Positions 1-13,590 of a DNA stretch of 64,000 nucleotides are shown piece after piece. The translations under genes and the position numbers were made by a program. The stretch's first letter is position 1. Every line of letters begins with the position of its first letter. Under the pieces are notes generated by a model. It saw only the letters and a list, made by a program, of their open reading frames with translations, searched no databases and was not told where the DNA came from. Source of the stretch: Biscogniauxia marginata (taxonomy: Eukaryota; Ascomycota; Sordariomycetes; Xylariales; Xylariaceae); contig MU404072.1 of the NCBI GenBank assembly GCA_022695795.1, forward strand, positions 239,541 to 303,540, written 5' to 3'.

Positions 1-830
1 TTACGATATAATAAAAAGGTTTAAAAAAACCAATATAAAAATTAATTATAATTATAATTAAAGAAAAGCCTTAAAAGGACACCTTTAAAGCCTAGTAAGA
101 AAAATCGTCCGAGGAAAAAAAAAGAAAAAAAAAAGCACTTAAAAAAATAAATAAAACAACCGAAGTTACTTTTAAACGATAACGACTTTAATAACTTAAA
201 CGATGAAAATAATATAACGACCCTCGATATAAAAAGTTTTAAACTAATTATATTTAGTAAATATAATAAGTTAAGTAATTTAAGCTGGAACTTATTTACG
301 GTTTTATTATAAAATAATTATTATTAAAAAATAAAAGGTTTTCACGATATCTTAGCTCCTTATTAGAACTACCTTAACCTAGTTTTAACCGGTATTAAAA
401 AATCACTTAAATAATAAATAAAGCGCTTAAAAAACATAAAAAAGGTCTTTAAAGATTATAAGAAATTTAAAAAACAACTTAAATCTATATTTAGTAATTT
501 AATTCTTAAGTAATAAACCAAAGCTTAACTTTATAAACTACGACAAGATAAAAAGGCCTTAAATTACATTATTAAGTTTAAAAAACTCGCAAACTAGTTA
601 TAATTACTTATTAAAAACTAAAAAACCATATAAAAAATAAATTATATAAAATAAACTTATATAAAGAAAAAAACCTAAAAAAGTTTAATAACTACATTAT
701 AATGGTAATTGCCATTAATAACGAAAACTTTAAACAGTACCTTAAAAAGAAAAAAACAATATAACAAAAAAATAGCGATTAACAAAAAAGAGGAAATCAT
801 AAAAGTGGTACTAAAACAAAGAAAGGTATT

Positions 831-925
831 NNNNNNNNNNNNNNNNNNNNNNNNNNNNNNNNNNNNNNNNNNNNNNNNNNNNNNNNNNNNNNNNNNNNNN
901 NNNNNNNNNNNNNNNNNNNNNNNNN
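831..925. other. Assembly gap (95 N)
   Basis: A run of N inside gag of element E1. It directly abuts a 21-bp tandem array, so the gap probably hides more copies of that array rather than unique sequence. Confidence 0.99.
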
Positions 926-927
926 AT

Positions 928-1043
928 ATTAAAATTAAATCAAACCTTATTAAAATTAAATCAAACCTTATTAAAATTAAATCAAACCTTATTAAAATTA
1001 AATCAAACCTTATTAAAATTAAATCAAACCTTATTAAAATTAA
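928..1043 (+). repeat. 21-bp tandem array inside gag
   Basis: Five perfect 21-bp units (starting 928, 949, 970, 991, 1012) and a partial sixth. Each encodes the heptapeptide IKIKSNL. Other gag copies in the window (about 39110, 41330 and 54000) have a single unit here, so the expansion is specific to this copy. The units are identical although the surrounding gag is heavily RIP-mutated, so expansion probably followed RIP. The true unit number is unknown because of the adjacent gap. Confidence 0.9.
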
Positions 1044-4000
1044 CGTTACTTAAAAGAAGCAAAAAATGCGAAATAAGTTAACTATTAAATGTTTTAATTA
1101 TAAGAAAAAAAAGACATTATAAAAACAAGTATTAAAGTCCCAAGAAATAAAAAATAAAAATAAAAAGGATTTCTTAACTTAAGAAAAAAACCTTTAAAGT
1201 AAGGGTTTATTATTACTACTATTAAAGCAAAGAAAAATAAGGAAATCCCTATAAAAAAAGTAGTAATATCTGTTAAAATTATAAAGAAAAAACTTATAAA
1301 CATTACTTAGAGTATTATCACTTACTTATTATAATTTGTAAAGGTTATAAATATTATTAAGTTAACTTTTAAAACTATTTAAAGCACGGTTATTTATATC
1401 TAAAGTATTTCACGCCAAAATAAGCTAAGTAAAGATATAACAAAAATGAATTACTATATAAATATAATACTTATAAGCTAAGATATAACTTAAAAGTTAA
1501 ATCGAACTATAATAAACTACATTAAAGCCATTATAATAACGATAAATACGAAATATATTAAGGAAAAAGTAAATATAATAATTTATACCGGAAGTTTTAT
1601 ATAAATAATAGTTACGATATTTATTAAAACTTAAATAATACTAGTTAACTTAATAAGTCGTTAAGTGAAAAACCTAAATTAAAGTTAAAGGTGGTAAAAT
1701 AACTAAAAAACGAAATATTCTATTTTAATAAAAATGGAATAATAAAGTTATAAAAGAAATATATATTATTATATTAAAGCTTTTATATTAACGACGCTTG
1801 TTAAATATATAAAAGCTTTAAAAATAAAGCTAGTTATTATCCTTAAAAACCAGAAAATAATAACATAAAAGAAAATAAATATATTTACGATAACGTCTCA
1901 TAATAGCCATATTATTTTAAAATATATTATCTTTATTTAAGTTCTAAAAAAAGTAACGAAATAATTATTAAAAGTTATATATATTACATTTTAGTATTAT
2001 ACGATATACACGATTTACTTAAAGCGGGTTTCGAAAAAAACGAAGTTAAAAAAGAATTATGGGAATTATAAAAAAAACTATATTTTTTATATTAGCTCGA
2101 AAAGCGAGTTAAATATAATATTAATTTATTTAATTTTATAAAAAACACTTAATAAAATAATAAGTAAAAATATATACGATTAAATTAAGCTATAAATAAA
2201 TTATTAAAATATATTTTAAAAAAAAGAAAAGTTTCTAGATATATATATAAATTTATAAAGAAAAATCGAGTTATTCTTAATAAATAAATCCGAAAATTAT
2301 ACCTTTTATTCGAAAATAATTTAAAACTTTAAAAAGCTTTAAATTAACAAAAAAATAGATTTAGGTTATAAAAAGGCCCTCGAAAAAGAATTAAAGTTTT
2401 AATATATAAGGTTTTATATAAAGAATAAACCTTTTACCCCTTATTACGTAAAGGGTAATTAGAGAGACTATCTAAATAATGATTACTAGAAACACGCCTT
2501 TATAAAAGCCTAAAAATGGAAAAACATTTAAGCCACGTCAACTTAAAGAAATCTAAAGGAAAGGAGACGTGGAAAACCAAAAAACGGCAAAAACTCTCGC
2601 TAGTAAGGCAGCGAGAAGCCATAAATAGCAAGTCCTTATATAAAATCCAATCGGGACTTAACAATACTATTATAACCAAAGTTAAGTATAATAAAAGGGA
2701 ATATAAAGCCTTAATAAATTCAGGAATAAATAAAAACTATATTTTAACCAAGATAACTTAAAAAGATAAAATATTATAAATATATAAATAAAGTTTATAT
2801 AAATTATAAAACTTTAAAAAAAGTATATCTAGTTATAAGAATAATAAGGTGTTAAAAGAAATAATTCCTTTTTCGATAATCATTTAAAAACATTTTAAGC
2901 AAGTTATTCTTAATATTACACACATATTAAATCACAATATAATCTTAGGAATAAATTGGCTTAAAAAAAGTAATCCACAAATAAATTTCAAGATAAACAC
3001 GCTTTATTAAGATCAAAATTAGGAGGAGCTAACTATTACGAGTTACGAAATAAGTACCGCAAGTGACTCCAGAAAAACGAATACAAAGACGAAACATATT
3101 ACTTATATAATTCGAGTAACTAAATCTGAAAATCCAATGAAAAAAGTATTATGTAAGTACCTCCGCTTTTATAAATTATTTAAAAATAAAACAAAAAAAG
3201 AATTACTAAAACATAATTAATAAGATCATTAAATTTATTTTAAAAAAGGAAAATAACTAAAATTATTTTTAATATATCTTATGAATTAAGAAAAACAAAA
3301 GGCATTATAAAAAGGAATCTAAAAAGATTTAAATAAAAGATATATTTAAAAATTAAAATCCTTATTAAGATACCCGGTAATCATAGTACCTAAAGTCGAT
3401 AAAAACGAGAAATAACGTATTAATAAAAAAGGAAACCTAGTATAATAACAAGTAATTAACTATCAACATCTTAATAAAATAACCAAAAAAAACGAACACT
3501 TATTACTACTAATAAAACTCATAAAAAAATAAATTAATAAAACCTAAATCTTTATAACACTAAACCTTCGCGATAAATATTATATAATTAAAATAACTAA
3601 AGAACATAAATAATATATAACCTTTTAAATAATACATAAACATTATAAATATAAAGTTATACCATTTAAATTTACTAACGCACCCGTTACATTTCAACAT
3701 ATAATCATAATAGTTCTTTGCAAGTTTTTAAATAAATTTGTATTTGTTTACTTAAATGATATCTTAATTTACTTAAAAAACGAGAAAAAGCATAAAAAAC
3801 ATATAAAGCAAGTGTTAAAAGCCTTGAAAAAAGCGAACCTACTTATCCATCCAACTAAAAGTGAATAGCATATCAAAAAACTAGATTATTTAGGGTTTAT
3901 AATAAGTCTAGAAGAAATCCGCATTTAAAAAGGAAAAATAATAATAATTAAGAATTAACCAGAACCCAAGAGTGTCATAAACGTACGCGTATTTCTTAGC

Positions 4001-6199
4001 TTTATTAACTATGTTAAATAACTTATTAAAGATTTCAAGCGTATCACTAAACTATTAACGGAACTAACTACCCTAGCGAAAACAAGAGAGGCTTTTCATT
4101 TCACTAAAAAAGCCAAGTAGGCTTTTTAATAGCTAAAGGAAGTTATAACTAATAAGGTTATATATAAATTTCCAAAAAAAAAAAAAAAGAAACGACTAAG
4201 AATAAACGCCTTAGATTTCGCTATTAAAGCAGTCTTAAAGCAATTAAAAGATAATAAAAAATGATACCTAGTCGCGTACCTATTTAAAGCACTATATAAT
4301 GCTAAACTAATTTATTAAATTTATAATAAGGAACTATTAATAGTTATTAAAGTATTAAAGAAATAAGAACTATAACTTAATAAAATTAAAGAACCTATCG
4401 ATATTTATTTAAACCATAAAAACCTTATACGATTCATGATAATATAAATGCTTAATTAAAGACACGAGCGTTAAATAATTTTCCTATTTAAGTTCAATTT
4501 TAAAATCCAACATATTAAAAGAAAGGAAAATATCTAAGTAGATCTTCTTAGTAGAAAGGGAGATTATAAATCAAAAATCAACAAAAAAAATATCTAAATG
4601 TTTAAACAACAAAATAATAAATCAATTATATTAACTTATATGCGAATTAACATAGGAAACTAAAAATAACGTTTCAAGGAAAATTACAATTAAAAGGAAA
4701 AATAATTATAGTCTTAATAAGGATCTAACAACGAACTTCTTTCATATAAAGAAAAGGTATACGTACTAAAACGAGTATAAAACGAATTCGTTAAAGAATT
4801 TCACGAACATTCTCTATATAGCCACCAAGGGATTTTTAAAACAATGAAACGACTTTAAAAAGAATTCGACTTTCCAGGAATACAATAAACAATTAAAAGA
4901 ATTATAAAGAATTACAATATTTGTAATAAGGCTAAAGTATCACGATATAAACCATACGGATTATTATAACTAACCTAGATACTTAATAAAGCGTGACATA
5001 TAATTACATGGGATTTCGTAGTGAAACTCCTAAAGTCAAAAGATTCTATTATAGGAGTACCTTATAACAACATATAAATAATCGTTAATAAACTCACGAA
5101 ATACGCTTACTTCTTACTATTTAACGAATTAAGCATAGTAAAACAGTTAACTTTTAATTTTTTAAGAAAGTATATTAATAAACATGGGTTATTAAAACGC
5201 GTTATTTTAAATAGAGATAAGTTATTTATATTAAAATTTTGGATTAACTTAATAAAACGAATAAGAATTAAGTAAAAATTATTTATAACGTATTATCCTT
5301 AAACCGACGAATAAATAAAGAAACTAAATTAAATAATAAAACAATATTTACGAAGTTATATTAACTAGGAAATAAACAACTAAATAAAATTATTACTAAT
5401 AATTTAAATAACATATAACACTTCGATTAATAAAAACATGAAAATGTTACTATATAAAGCAGTGTACAAGCAAAAAGCGGAAGTTTAAAAACAACCAATT
5501 AAACTTATAAAAGTATTAAGAGTCGAAATAAAGGCCTCGAGAGTAAAAGTACTATTCGAAAAGGTTTAAGTAGTATAATAACGGCTATAAAAAGAATTAT
5601 AGTTTATTTAAAATAAAATAACAAAGTATTATAATAAAAAAAGAATTAAAGAACTAATTCTTAAGAAAGGAGACATAGTTTACTTACTTTAATAACGACA
5701 AGGTATAATATTAAAAACACCTTAAATTAAAATAAAACGACTTAATAAAAAACTTAAGTTTAAGAAATTAAGGCCGTATAAGATTAAAGAGGTTATTTTG
5801 AAAGTTAACTATAAATTAGCGTTACTAAAAAGATCTAAAATACATTTTATATTTCATGTTTTACTTTTAAAACTAGCACTAAATAACGCCATACCAGAAA
5901 ACCAATTAAAATTTAAAAAAAACTTTAATAAGTACGAAGTAAAGAAAATATTAGATTTAAAACGAGTTAAAGGTTAATTATAATATTTTGTCAAATAAGA
6001 AGGTTACTTATTTAAAGAAAACACTTAAAAACCACTTAAGTATTTAAAGAATTTAATAGATAAACTTAAGAACTTTTACCGCTAGAACCCAGATCGCTTA
6101 GGGGGATTTAAGAACCTGGGTCGTGATTTAGTTAAGACTAGTCGAAGGAGGGGAAGACCTTCGAAGCAAGCACGTCTTGCTTAAATTTAAATTAACACA

Positions 6200-6620
6200 G
6201 CAATTTCTCCGAACGTTGTTATTCTTTATTAAGGCGTTTTTAATCCTTTAATTTATTTAGGTTTTAAAGTCCATATCGGATAAATTAAACCCCACGCTTA
6301 CGTAATTATTCGGATTAACGATTTAACCGTGTAATTTTACTTAATAGTTCTTAAAGTTGTTAAACGGCTACCCGTTTTTCTCGATTTATTTTAAGTTTTT
6401 CCTTTTAAATGTTTTAAAGGGATTTTAAAGAAATATGGTTACAGTTATAAGAAGTGGCACCGGTCTCGTTATAATTCTAACATTTTTTTCGATTTTTTAA
6501 CATCTTATATAATAAGCCCCTTTTAAAATAACAAGTGTAAGGTATAACTATGTATTTAAATTAATCGATAGCGGCGACTAGTTCATATTAATATTCGGAG
6601 AAATTCTTTTTTTTTAAACC
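6200..6620 (-). pseudogene. Probable accessory antisense ORF of E1, decayed
   Basis: The interval between the pol stop and the 3' LTR occupies the position where other copies carry a minus-sense (relative to pol) frame starting MSHYIIK-like. Here it is too mutated to align confidently. A minus-strand frame with several Cys codons and a Lys/Glu-rich tail can be traced. Position is the main evidence. Confidence 0.35.
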
Positions 6621-6723
6621 TATTTATACATTTTTAATAACACGATAAAATAATATAATTAAAATGAAATAATACCAGGAAAAAGAAGTTTTAAAGATAA
6701 AACCATTTAAAGGGGAGATATAG

Positions 6724-7191
6724 TGTTACGACTTAACAAGGGTAAAAAGAATTAAAGGTAATTATGTGATTTAAGGTTATATAACTCTAGAAAGGAGAAT
6801 ACCAAGATTCTCAGTTATTTTCTTGAGAATCTAGGAGAATACCAAGATTTTTAGTTGTTCTCCTGAGAATCTAGGAGAATGCCAAGATTCTTAGTTGTTC
6901 TCCTAAGAATTAGAGAGAGTGTGGGTATAATCCTTTATAAAGGATAAAGTATAAATAAATTGGAATTTCCTACGTATTTAGTTATTCATTTTTAGTTTTT
7001 TAGCTATTAATCTAAAACTATAGTTACTTTTTAATACTATAATGAGAGTACCTTGAAACCTCTTTAACGAACATAACATTGTGAATTAATTGAACCAATC
7101 TTAACCCATTATTACCTTTAAATCAGGAAAACCTAGTACGTACTTACTTGTGAAGTCAGCTGACTAGGAATACATAGGGAGGTTCGTCACA
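6724..7191 (+). repeat. LTR, U3 type C (3' LTR of E1), 468 bp
   Basis: TGTTACGA...GTCACA ends. The U3 half contains three ~40-bp tandem units built on GAGAATGCCAAGATTCTCAG. The last ~250 bp is the half shared by all LTRs in the window. The related LTR at 37651-38039 has one unit, and the 79-bp length difference equals two units. Confidence 0.92.
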
Positions 7192-10100
7192 GCTTGTTTT
7201 GAAGGTCTTCCTTTCTTTTGACTAGTCTCAACTGGATTACGACCTGGGTCCTTAAATCTCCTTAAACGATTTAGGTTTTAGCGGTGAAAGCTTTTTGTGA
7301 CGAACCTCCCTGTGTATTCCTAGTCAGCTGACTTCACAGGTGAGTACGTACTGGGTTTTCTTGATTTGAAGGTAACAGTGGGTTGAGATTGGTTCAAGGA
7401 TTCACAATGTTATGTTCGTCAGAGAGGTTTCAAGGTACTCTCACTATAGTATCAAAGAGTGACTGTAGTCTTAGATTGATAGCTAAGGAACGAGAGACTA
7501 ATTACACAAGGAAATTCTAATCTACTTATACTCGTCCTTCCTCTCATACAATTGACTGAATAGTTGAATCTTAGGTTGCCCCACCCACTATTCACATATT
7601 CGATGGGGTCACGTGCGTGGCACTCGTTTCCCACTTTAGGAGTCTCGTAACACTTTTAAGCTTAACTGTTAAATTCTTTAAATGTTTAAGTGGTTTTTAA
7701 GTGTTCTCCTTTAGTAGGTAACCTTCCTATTTAACGAAATATTATAACTAATTTTTAACCCGTTTTAAATTTAATATCTTTTTTACTTCGTACTTATTAG
7801 GGTTTTCCTTAAATTTTAGTTGGTTTTTTAGTATAGCGTTATTTAGTGTTAGTTTTAAAAGTAAAATATAAAATATAGGATATATTCTAGATCCTTTTAG
7901 TAGTGCTAGTTTATAATTAACTTTCGAAATAACCTTTTTAATTTTATATGGTTTTAATTTCTTGAATTTAAGTTTTTCGCTAAGTCGTTTTATTTTAATT
8001 TAAGGTATTTTTAATGTTACGTTTTGTTATTAGCAAAGTAAGTAAACTATGTTTTCTCTTTTAAAAATTAATCCTTTAATTCTTTTTTATTATAATATTT
8101 TGTTATTTTATCTTAAATGAATTGTAATTTTTTTTGTAGCCGTTATTGTACTGCTTAGACCTTTTCGGATAGTACTTCTGTTCTTAAGGCCTTTATTTCG
8201 ACTCTTAGTGTTTTTATAAGTTCGATTAGTTGTTTTTGGATTTCCGCTTTTTACCCGTATACTGCCTTGTGTGGTGACATTTTTATGTCCTCGTTAATCG
8301 AAGTGTTATATACTATTTGGGTTATTAATAGTAATTTTACTTAATTATTCATTTCCTAGTTAATATAACTTCGTAAATATTGTTTTATTATTTGGTTTAG
8401 TCTCTTTGTTTGTTCGTTTATTTAGGGATAATACGTTATAAATAACTTTTATTTAACTTTTATTCGTTTTATTAAGTTTGTTCAAAATTTTGAAGTAAAT
8501 AGCTTATTTTTGTTTGAAATAATACGTTTTAATAATTTATATTTATTATCGTATTTTCTTAAAAAATTAAAAGTTAACTATTTTATTATACTTGATTCGT
8601 TGAATGATAAGAAGTAGGTATATTTCGTAAGTTTATTAACAATTACTTATATATTATTATAAGGTACTTTTATAATAAGATCTTTTAATTTTAGGAGTTT
8701 TACTACGAAATTCCATGTAATTATATGCTACGCTTTGTTAAGTATCTAGGTTAGTTATAATAATCCGTATGGTTTATATCGTGATGCTTTAACTTTATTA
8801 TAAATGTTATAATTCTTTATAATTCTTTTAATTGTTTGTCGTATTCTTAGAAAGTCGAATTTTTTTTAAAGTTATTTCATTGTTTTGAAAATTCCTTAGT
8901 AGCCGTATAGAGGATATTCGTGAAATTCTTTAACGAATTCGTTTTATACTCGTTCTAGTATATATACCTTTTCCTTATATGAAAGAAGTTCGTCGCTAGA
9001 TCCTTGCTAAGACTGTAATTGTTTTTCCTTTTAATTGTAATTTTCCTTAAATTATTATTTCCAGTTTTCTATGTTAATTCGCATGTAAATTAATATAATT
9101 AATCCATTATTTTGTTGTTTAAATATCTAGATATTTCTTTTGTTGATTTTTGATTTATAATCTCCCTTTTTACTAAAAAGATCTACTTAGATATTTTCCT
9201 TTTCTTTAATATGCTAAATTCTAAAATTGAACTTAAACAAGAAAATCATTTAACGTTTATATTTTTAATTAAACGTTTATATTATTATAAATCGTGTAAG
9301 GTTTTTATGGTTTAAATAGATGTTAATAAGTTTTTTAGTTTTACTAAGCCATAGTTCCTATTCTTTTAGTGCTTTAATAACTATTAATAGTTCTTTATTA
9401 TAAATCTAATAATTTAATTTAGCACTATATAGTGCTTTAAATAGGTACGCGATTAAGTACTATTTCTTATTGTTTTTTAGTTGCTTTAAAACTATTTTAA
9501 TAGCGAAATTTAAGGCGTTTATCTTTAGTCGTTTCTTTTTATTTTCGTTTAGAAGTTTATATATAACCTTATTAGTTACAACTTCCTTTAACTATTAAAA
9601 AGCCTATTTAGCTTTTTTAGTGAAATGGAAAGCCTTTTTTGTTTTTGTTAAAGTAGTTAGTTCCGTTAATGGTTTAGCGATACGCCCAAAATTTTTAATG
9701 AGTTATTTAACGTAATTAATAAAGCCAAGAAATGCGCGTACGTTTATAACACTCTTAGGTTTTAATTAATTCTTAATTATTACTATTTTCCCTTTTTAAA
9801 TGCAAATTTCTTTTAAACGTATTATAAATCCTAAATAGTTTAGTTTTTTGATATGTTATTTACTTTTAGTTGGATAAATAAATAGGTTTACCTTTTTTAG
9901 GGCTTTTAATACTTGTTTTATATGTTTTTTATGTTTTTTCTCGCTTTTTAAGTAAATTAGTATATCGTTTAAATAAACAAATATAAATTTATTTAAAAAC
10001 TTACGAAGAATCGTTATAATTATATGTTAAAATGTAGTAAATATGTTAATAAGTTTAAATGGCATAACTTTATACTTATAATATTTATATATCGTTCGGA

Positions 10101-11861
10101 ATGTGGTATACTATTTATGTCTTTTAATTATTTTAATTATATAATATTTATCGCGAAGGTTTAGTGCTATGAAGATTTAAGCTTTGTTGATTTATTTTTT
10201 TATAAGTTTTATTAGTAGTAACGAGTATTCGTTTTTCTTGGTTATTTTATTAAGGTGTCGGTAATTAATTACTTGTCGTTATATTAAGTTTCTTTTTTTA
10301 TTAATATGTTATTTCTCGTTTTTATTAATTTTAAGTATTATAATTGCTGGGTATTTTAATGAAGACTTTAATTTTTAAATATATTCTTTATTAAGATCCT
10401 TTTAAATTCCTTTTTATAGTGCTTTTTATTTTTCTTGATTTATAAGATATATTAAAAATAGTTTTAGTTGCTTTTTTTCCTTGAAATAAATTTAGTAATC
10501 TTATTAGTTGTGTTTTAGTAATTCTTTTTTTATTTTATCTTTAAATAATTTATAAAAATAGAGGTACTCGCGTAGTACTTTTTTCGTTAGATTTTTAGGC
10601 TTAGTTACTCGAATTATATAGGCGATATATTTCGTTTTTATATTTGTTTTTCTAGAGTTATTTGCGGTACTTATTTCGTAACTTATAATAATTAACTTTT
10701 CTTGTTTTTAATCTTAATAAAGCGTGTTTATTTTGAAATTTATTTGTGGATTATTTTTTTTAAGCTAATTCATTTTTAGTATTATATTATGACTTAATAT
10801 ATATATAATATTAAAAATGACTTATTCGAGATGTCTTTAAATAATTAATAAGAAAGGAATTATTTCTCTTAACACTTTACCATTTTCGTAATTAAATATA
10901 TATTTTTCGAAGTTTCGTAATTAGTATGAATTTTATTTATATATTTATAGTATTTTGTTTTTTAAGCTATTTTAACTTAAATATAGTTTTTATTTACTCC
11001 TAAGTTTATAAGGGCTTTATATTCCTTTTTATTATACTTAACTCTAGTTTTAATAGTATTATCGAGTCTTGATTAAACTTTATATAAAGACTTGTTATTT
11101 ATGGCTTCTCGCTGCCTTACTAGCGAGAGCCTTTACCGTTTTTTGGTTTTCCACGCTTTTTCTTTTTTAGGTTTTTTTAAGTTGTTATAACCCAGATATC
11201 CTTTTATTCTTAGGCTTTCATAGAAGCGTGTTTTTAGTAATCATTATTTAAATAGTTTTTTTAATTATTTTTTACGTAGTAGGGGGTAAGAGGTTTGTTT
11301 TTCATGTAAAACCTTGTATATTAAAACTTTAATTCTTTTTTAAGGGCCCTTTTATAACCTAAGTTTATTTTTTTATTAACTCGAAATTTCTTGAGGTTTT
11401 AAATTATTTTTAAATAGAGTGTATAATCCTTGAGTTCGTTTATTAGAGGTAATTCGATGTTTCTTTATAAATTTATATTGATTTTTAGAAAATTTCCCTT
11501 TTTTTTAAAGTATACCTTAATAATTCGTTTGTAGCTTAGTTTAATTATACGTATTTTTGCTTATTGTTTTATTAAGTGCTTTTCTACTAAGCCGAATAAA
11601 CTAGTGTTATATTTAACTTGTTTTTCGAGCTATTATGGAAAATATAGTTCTTTTTATAATTCTTATAATTCGTTCTTAACTTCGTCTTCTTTAAAACCCG
11701 CTCCAAGTAAGTTATATACGTCGCATGGTATTAAAATGTAACATATACAACTTTTAGTAATTATTTTGTTACTTTTTTCGGAACTTAGGTAAAGATAACA
11801 TGCTTTAAGGTAATATAGCTATTATGAAACGTTGTCGTAAATATATTTATTTTCTTTTATG
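7192..11861 (-). mobile_element. Chromovirus H, pol part (other half at 37651-39794)
   Basis: Minus-strand pol relic. From right to left: gag-pol linker, protease, RT (FVYLND at about 9963-9984, Asp to Asn), RNase H, integrase, chromodomain and C-terminal tail. The tail continues at 7192-7295 beyond a solo LTR insertion (7296-7652). The right end stops exactly at an LTR (11862), with flank TTATG, the reverse complement of CATAA. The gag half of H ends in CATAA at 39794. The left end is cut by E1's LTR. Numerous stops; not functional. Confidence 0.85.
7296..7652 (-). repeat. Solo LTR, U3 type A, with TSD CTTTT
   Basis: TGTGACGA...GTAACA (antisense orientation), 357 bp, inserted in the pol tail of H. 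It is flanked by CTTTT at 7291-7295 and CTTTT at 7653-7657, a clean 5-bp TSD. It has one copy of the 47-bp type-A U3 unit (GTGAATAGTGGGTGGGG in sense). It is almost free of RIP changes although it sits in RIP-saturated DNA, so it looks young or escaped RIP as a short solo copy. A 60-codon open frame inside it is incidental. Confidence 0.95.
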
Positions 11862-12323
11862 TGTGACGAACCTCCCTGTGTGTTCCTAGTCAGCTGACTT
11901 CACAAGTAAGTACATATTAGGTTTTCTTGATTTAAAGGTAATAATGGGTTAAGATTGGTTTAATTGATTTACAATGTTATGTTCGTTAGAGAGGTTTCAA
12001 GGTATTTTCACTATAGTATTAAAGAGTGATTATAGTTTTAGATTAATAGCTGAAAAACGAATAACTAGATATATAAGAAATCCCCTTTTTTTTATACTTA
12101 TTCTTCTTGGTATATATTCCCTCTTTATATTAATTGTTATATAAGTAGAGTTTATCCGGATTTAAGATCAACTTAGATCCCATTTAATGTGATTTAAGAG
12201 TAATTTAAATCATATTACGTGACGTTTTATTATGTTTTAAAAAGAACCGCCCTGTACTTATATTTATGGTTCGTGTTTTAATACCTTTATAAGAAATCCT
12301 TTTAACATAGTTTATTTATAACA
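11862..12323 (-). repeat. LTR, U3 type B (3' LTR of X2), 462 bp
   Basis: TGTGACGA...ATAACA. Exactly the same length (462 bp) and same U3 (around CACGTGATGTGATCTAA in sense) as the LTR at 39795-40256, in opposite orientation. The outer flank is TTATG, the reverse complement of CATAA, the flank of 39795. These are the two LTRs of a single insertion now 28 kb apart. Confidence 0.92.
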
Positions 12324-13590
12324 CTATTTCTCTTCTTTTAAAATCTTTGTTTTAAAAATTCTTTTTAATAAGTTTATTTTATTTATTATTTTTAGTATAT
12401 CAAGAGTTTTTAAATTTATTATAAAGTCTTGTAAAAATTAACATAAATCTCGCGATATTATTGTTTCGTTTATTCGTTTTATTAATTATAAGGTGTTCCC
12501 TTGTTTTTATTATTTCTAAATTAATTCTCCTTGCTTTATGGTTTTAAAGTTTAAAACTTGCTTTACTTATACTACTAAGGTTTAAAGCCATTGTGATAAT
12601 AGCGGTATTGCGATATTTAACTTGTTTAACATTATTCGCGAGTAAGAAAAGCTCGTTGCGAAGCATTATCGTGCCGAGAAGGAATTTTAGGCGTTAACAG
12701 GGTAAATAATCCGTATACGTAAATAAGAGGAGTTTTTAAGAAAGCGGGGTTTTAAAATGTTAAAACGGGATTTATTATTTATTAAAAAGTTAAAGGAATA
12801 AAAGCGCGTAGAGGTAAAGCAAAAGCGTTTCACTACGGAACGGTAATAAATAGAAAACTTGATATGTTAATTTAAGTCCGAGTTAAACGTTTTTGCTTTC
12901 GAGGCTACCCCCTTTTTTGACCTGTCTTTTTTAAGCTAGGATCCTGACTTTTAAGCCCTCCTAGCTAATCCAGGTTTTATCGGTGAAAGCTTATAAGTTC
13001 CTTTGTCAGGTTCCTTAGGTGTTTAAGAGGTTCTTAAGTGTTCTCCTTAGGTGGGTAACCTTCCCACTTAACAAGATATTACAGTTAACCTCCGACTTGT
13101 CTTAAATCCAATATCTTTTCTATTTTGTACTTATTAAGGTTTTCCTTAAATTTTAGTTAGTTTTCTAGTATGACGTTATTTAATGCTGGTTTTAAAAGCA
13201 AAATATGAAATACAAAATATATTCTAGATCTTTTTAATAGTGCTAGCTTATAATTAACTTTCGAAATAACCTTTTTAATTTTATATAATTTTAATTTCTT
13301 AAATTTAAGTTTTTTACTAAGTCGCTTTATTTTAATTTAAGGTGTTTTTAATATTACGTTTTATCGTTAACGGAGTAAATAAATCATGTCTCTTTTTTTA
13401 AGAATTAATCCTTTAATTCTTTTTTTATTATAGTACTTTGTTATTTTATTTTAAATAAATTATAATTCTTTTTATAGTCGTTATTATACTGCTTAAATCT
13501 TTTTAGATAGTACTTTTGCTTTTAGGGCCTTTATTTCGACTCTTAATACTTTTATGAATTTAATTAGTTGTTTTTAAGCTTCCGCCTTTT
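12324..13590 (-). mobile_element. Chromovirus X2, 3' part of the internal region
   Basis: Contains, from right to left on the minus strand, the integrase C-terminus, chromodomain (about 13000-13060) and pol tail, then the accessory-ORF zone next to the LTR. The right edge is CTTTT (13586-13590) directly at an LTR. Its reverse complement, AAAAG, is the last five bases of the other part of X2 (45606-45610). The two parts join without loss in the integrase. Confidence 0.88.
12340..12870 (+). pseudogene. Accessory antisense ORF of X2, decayed
   Basis: Plus-strand frame antisense to pol, between the pol tail and the 3' LTR. A Cys-containing patch (TCFTYTT...SHCDNSG) and a Lys/Arg/Glu-rich tail can be read through several stops. 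It corresponds by position and general composition to the better preserved frame at 46127-46640. Confidence 0.5.

Larger units (their letters stand above)
1..7191 (+). mobile_element. Ty3/Gypsy chromovirus E1, RIP-degraded, 5' end outside window
   Basis: Sense-oriented gag-pol relic full of in-frame stops. It enters the window just inside gag. A CCHC knuckle lies at 1090-1132 with Cys2 and Cys3 changed to Tyr and Gly to Arg, all G-to-A changes. A protease-like ALINSG (from ALIDSG) is near 2710. The RT motif at 3743-3760 reads FVYLND instead of YLDD. The integrase HxH region starts near 4797 and the catalytic Glu near 5318 reads Lys. A chromodomain at about 5930-6052 has the EGY and aromatic-cage layout, with Trp codons turned into stops. 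The C-terminal chromodomain places it in the chromovirus branch of Gypsy elements. The 3' LTR is 6724-7191. The TSD should be GCTTG (7192-7196), but the 5' flank is not in the window. Not functional. Confidence 0.9.

Noticed and set aside
6780..6910. CRISPR-like array (three repeats of about 40 bp)
   Set aside because: Units are contiguous without spacers and lie in an LTR U3 of a fungal retroelement.
7452..7634. 60-codon open frame on the minus strand
   Set aside because: It lies wholly within the solo LTR 7296-7652; no domain, and LTRs of this family are non-coding.
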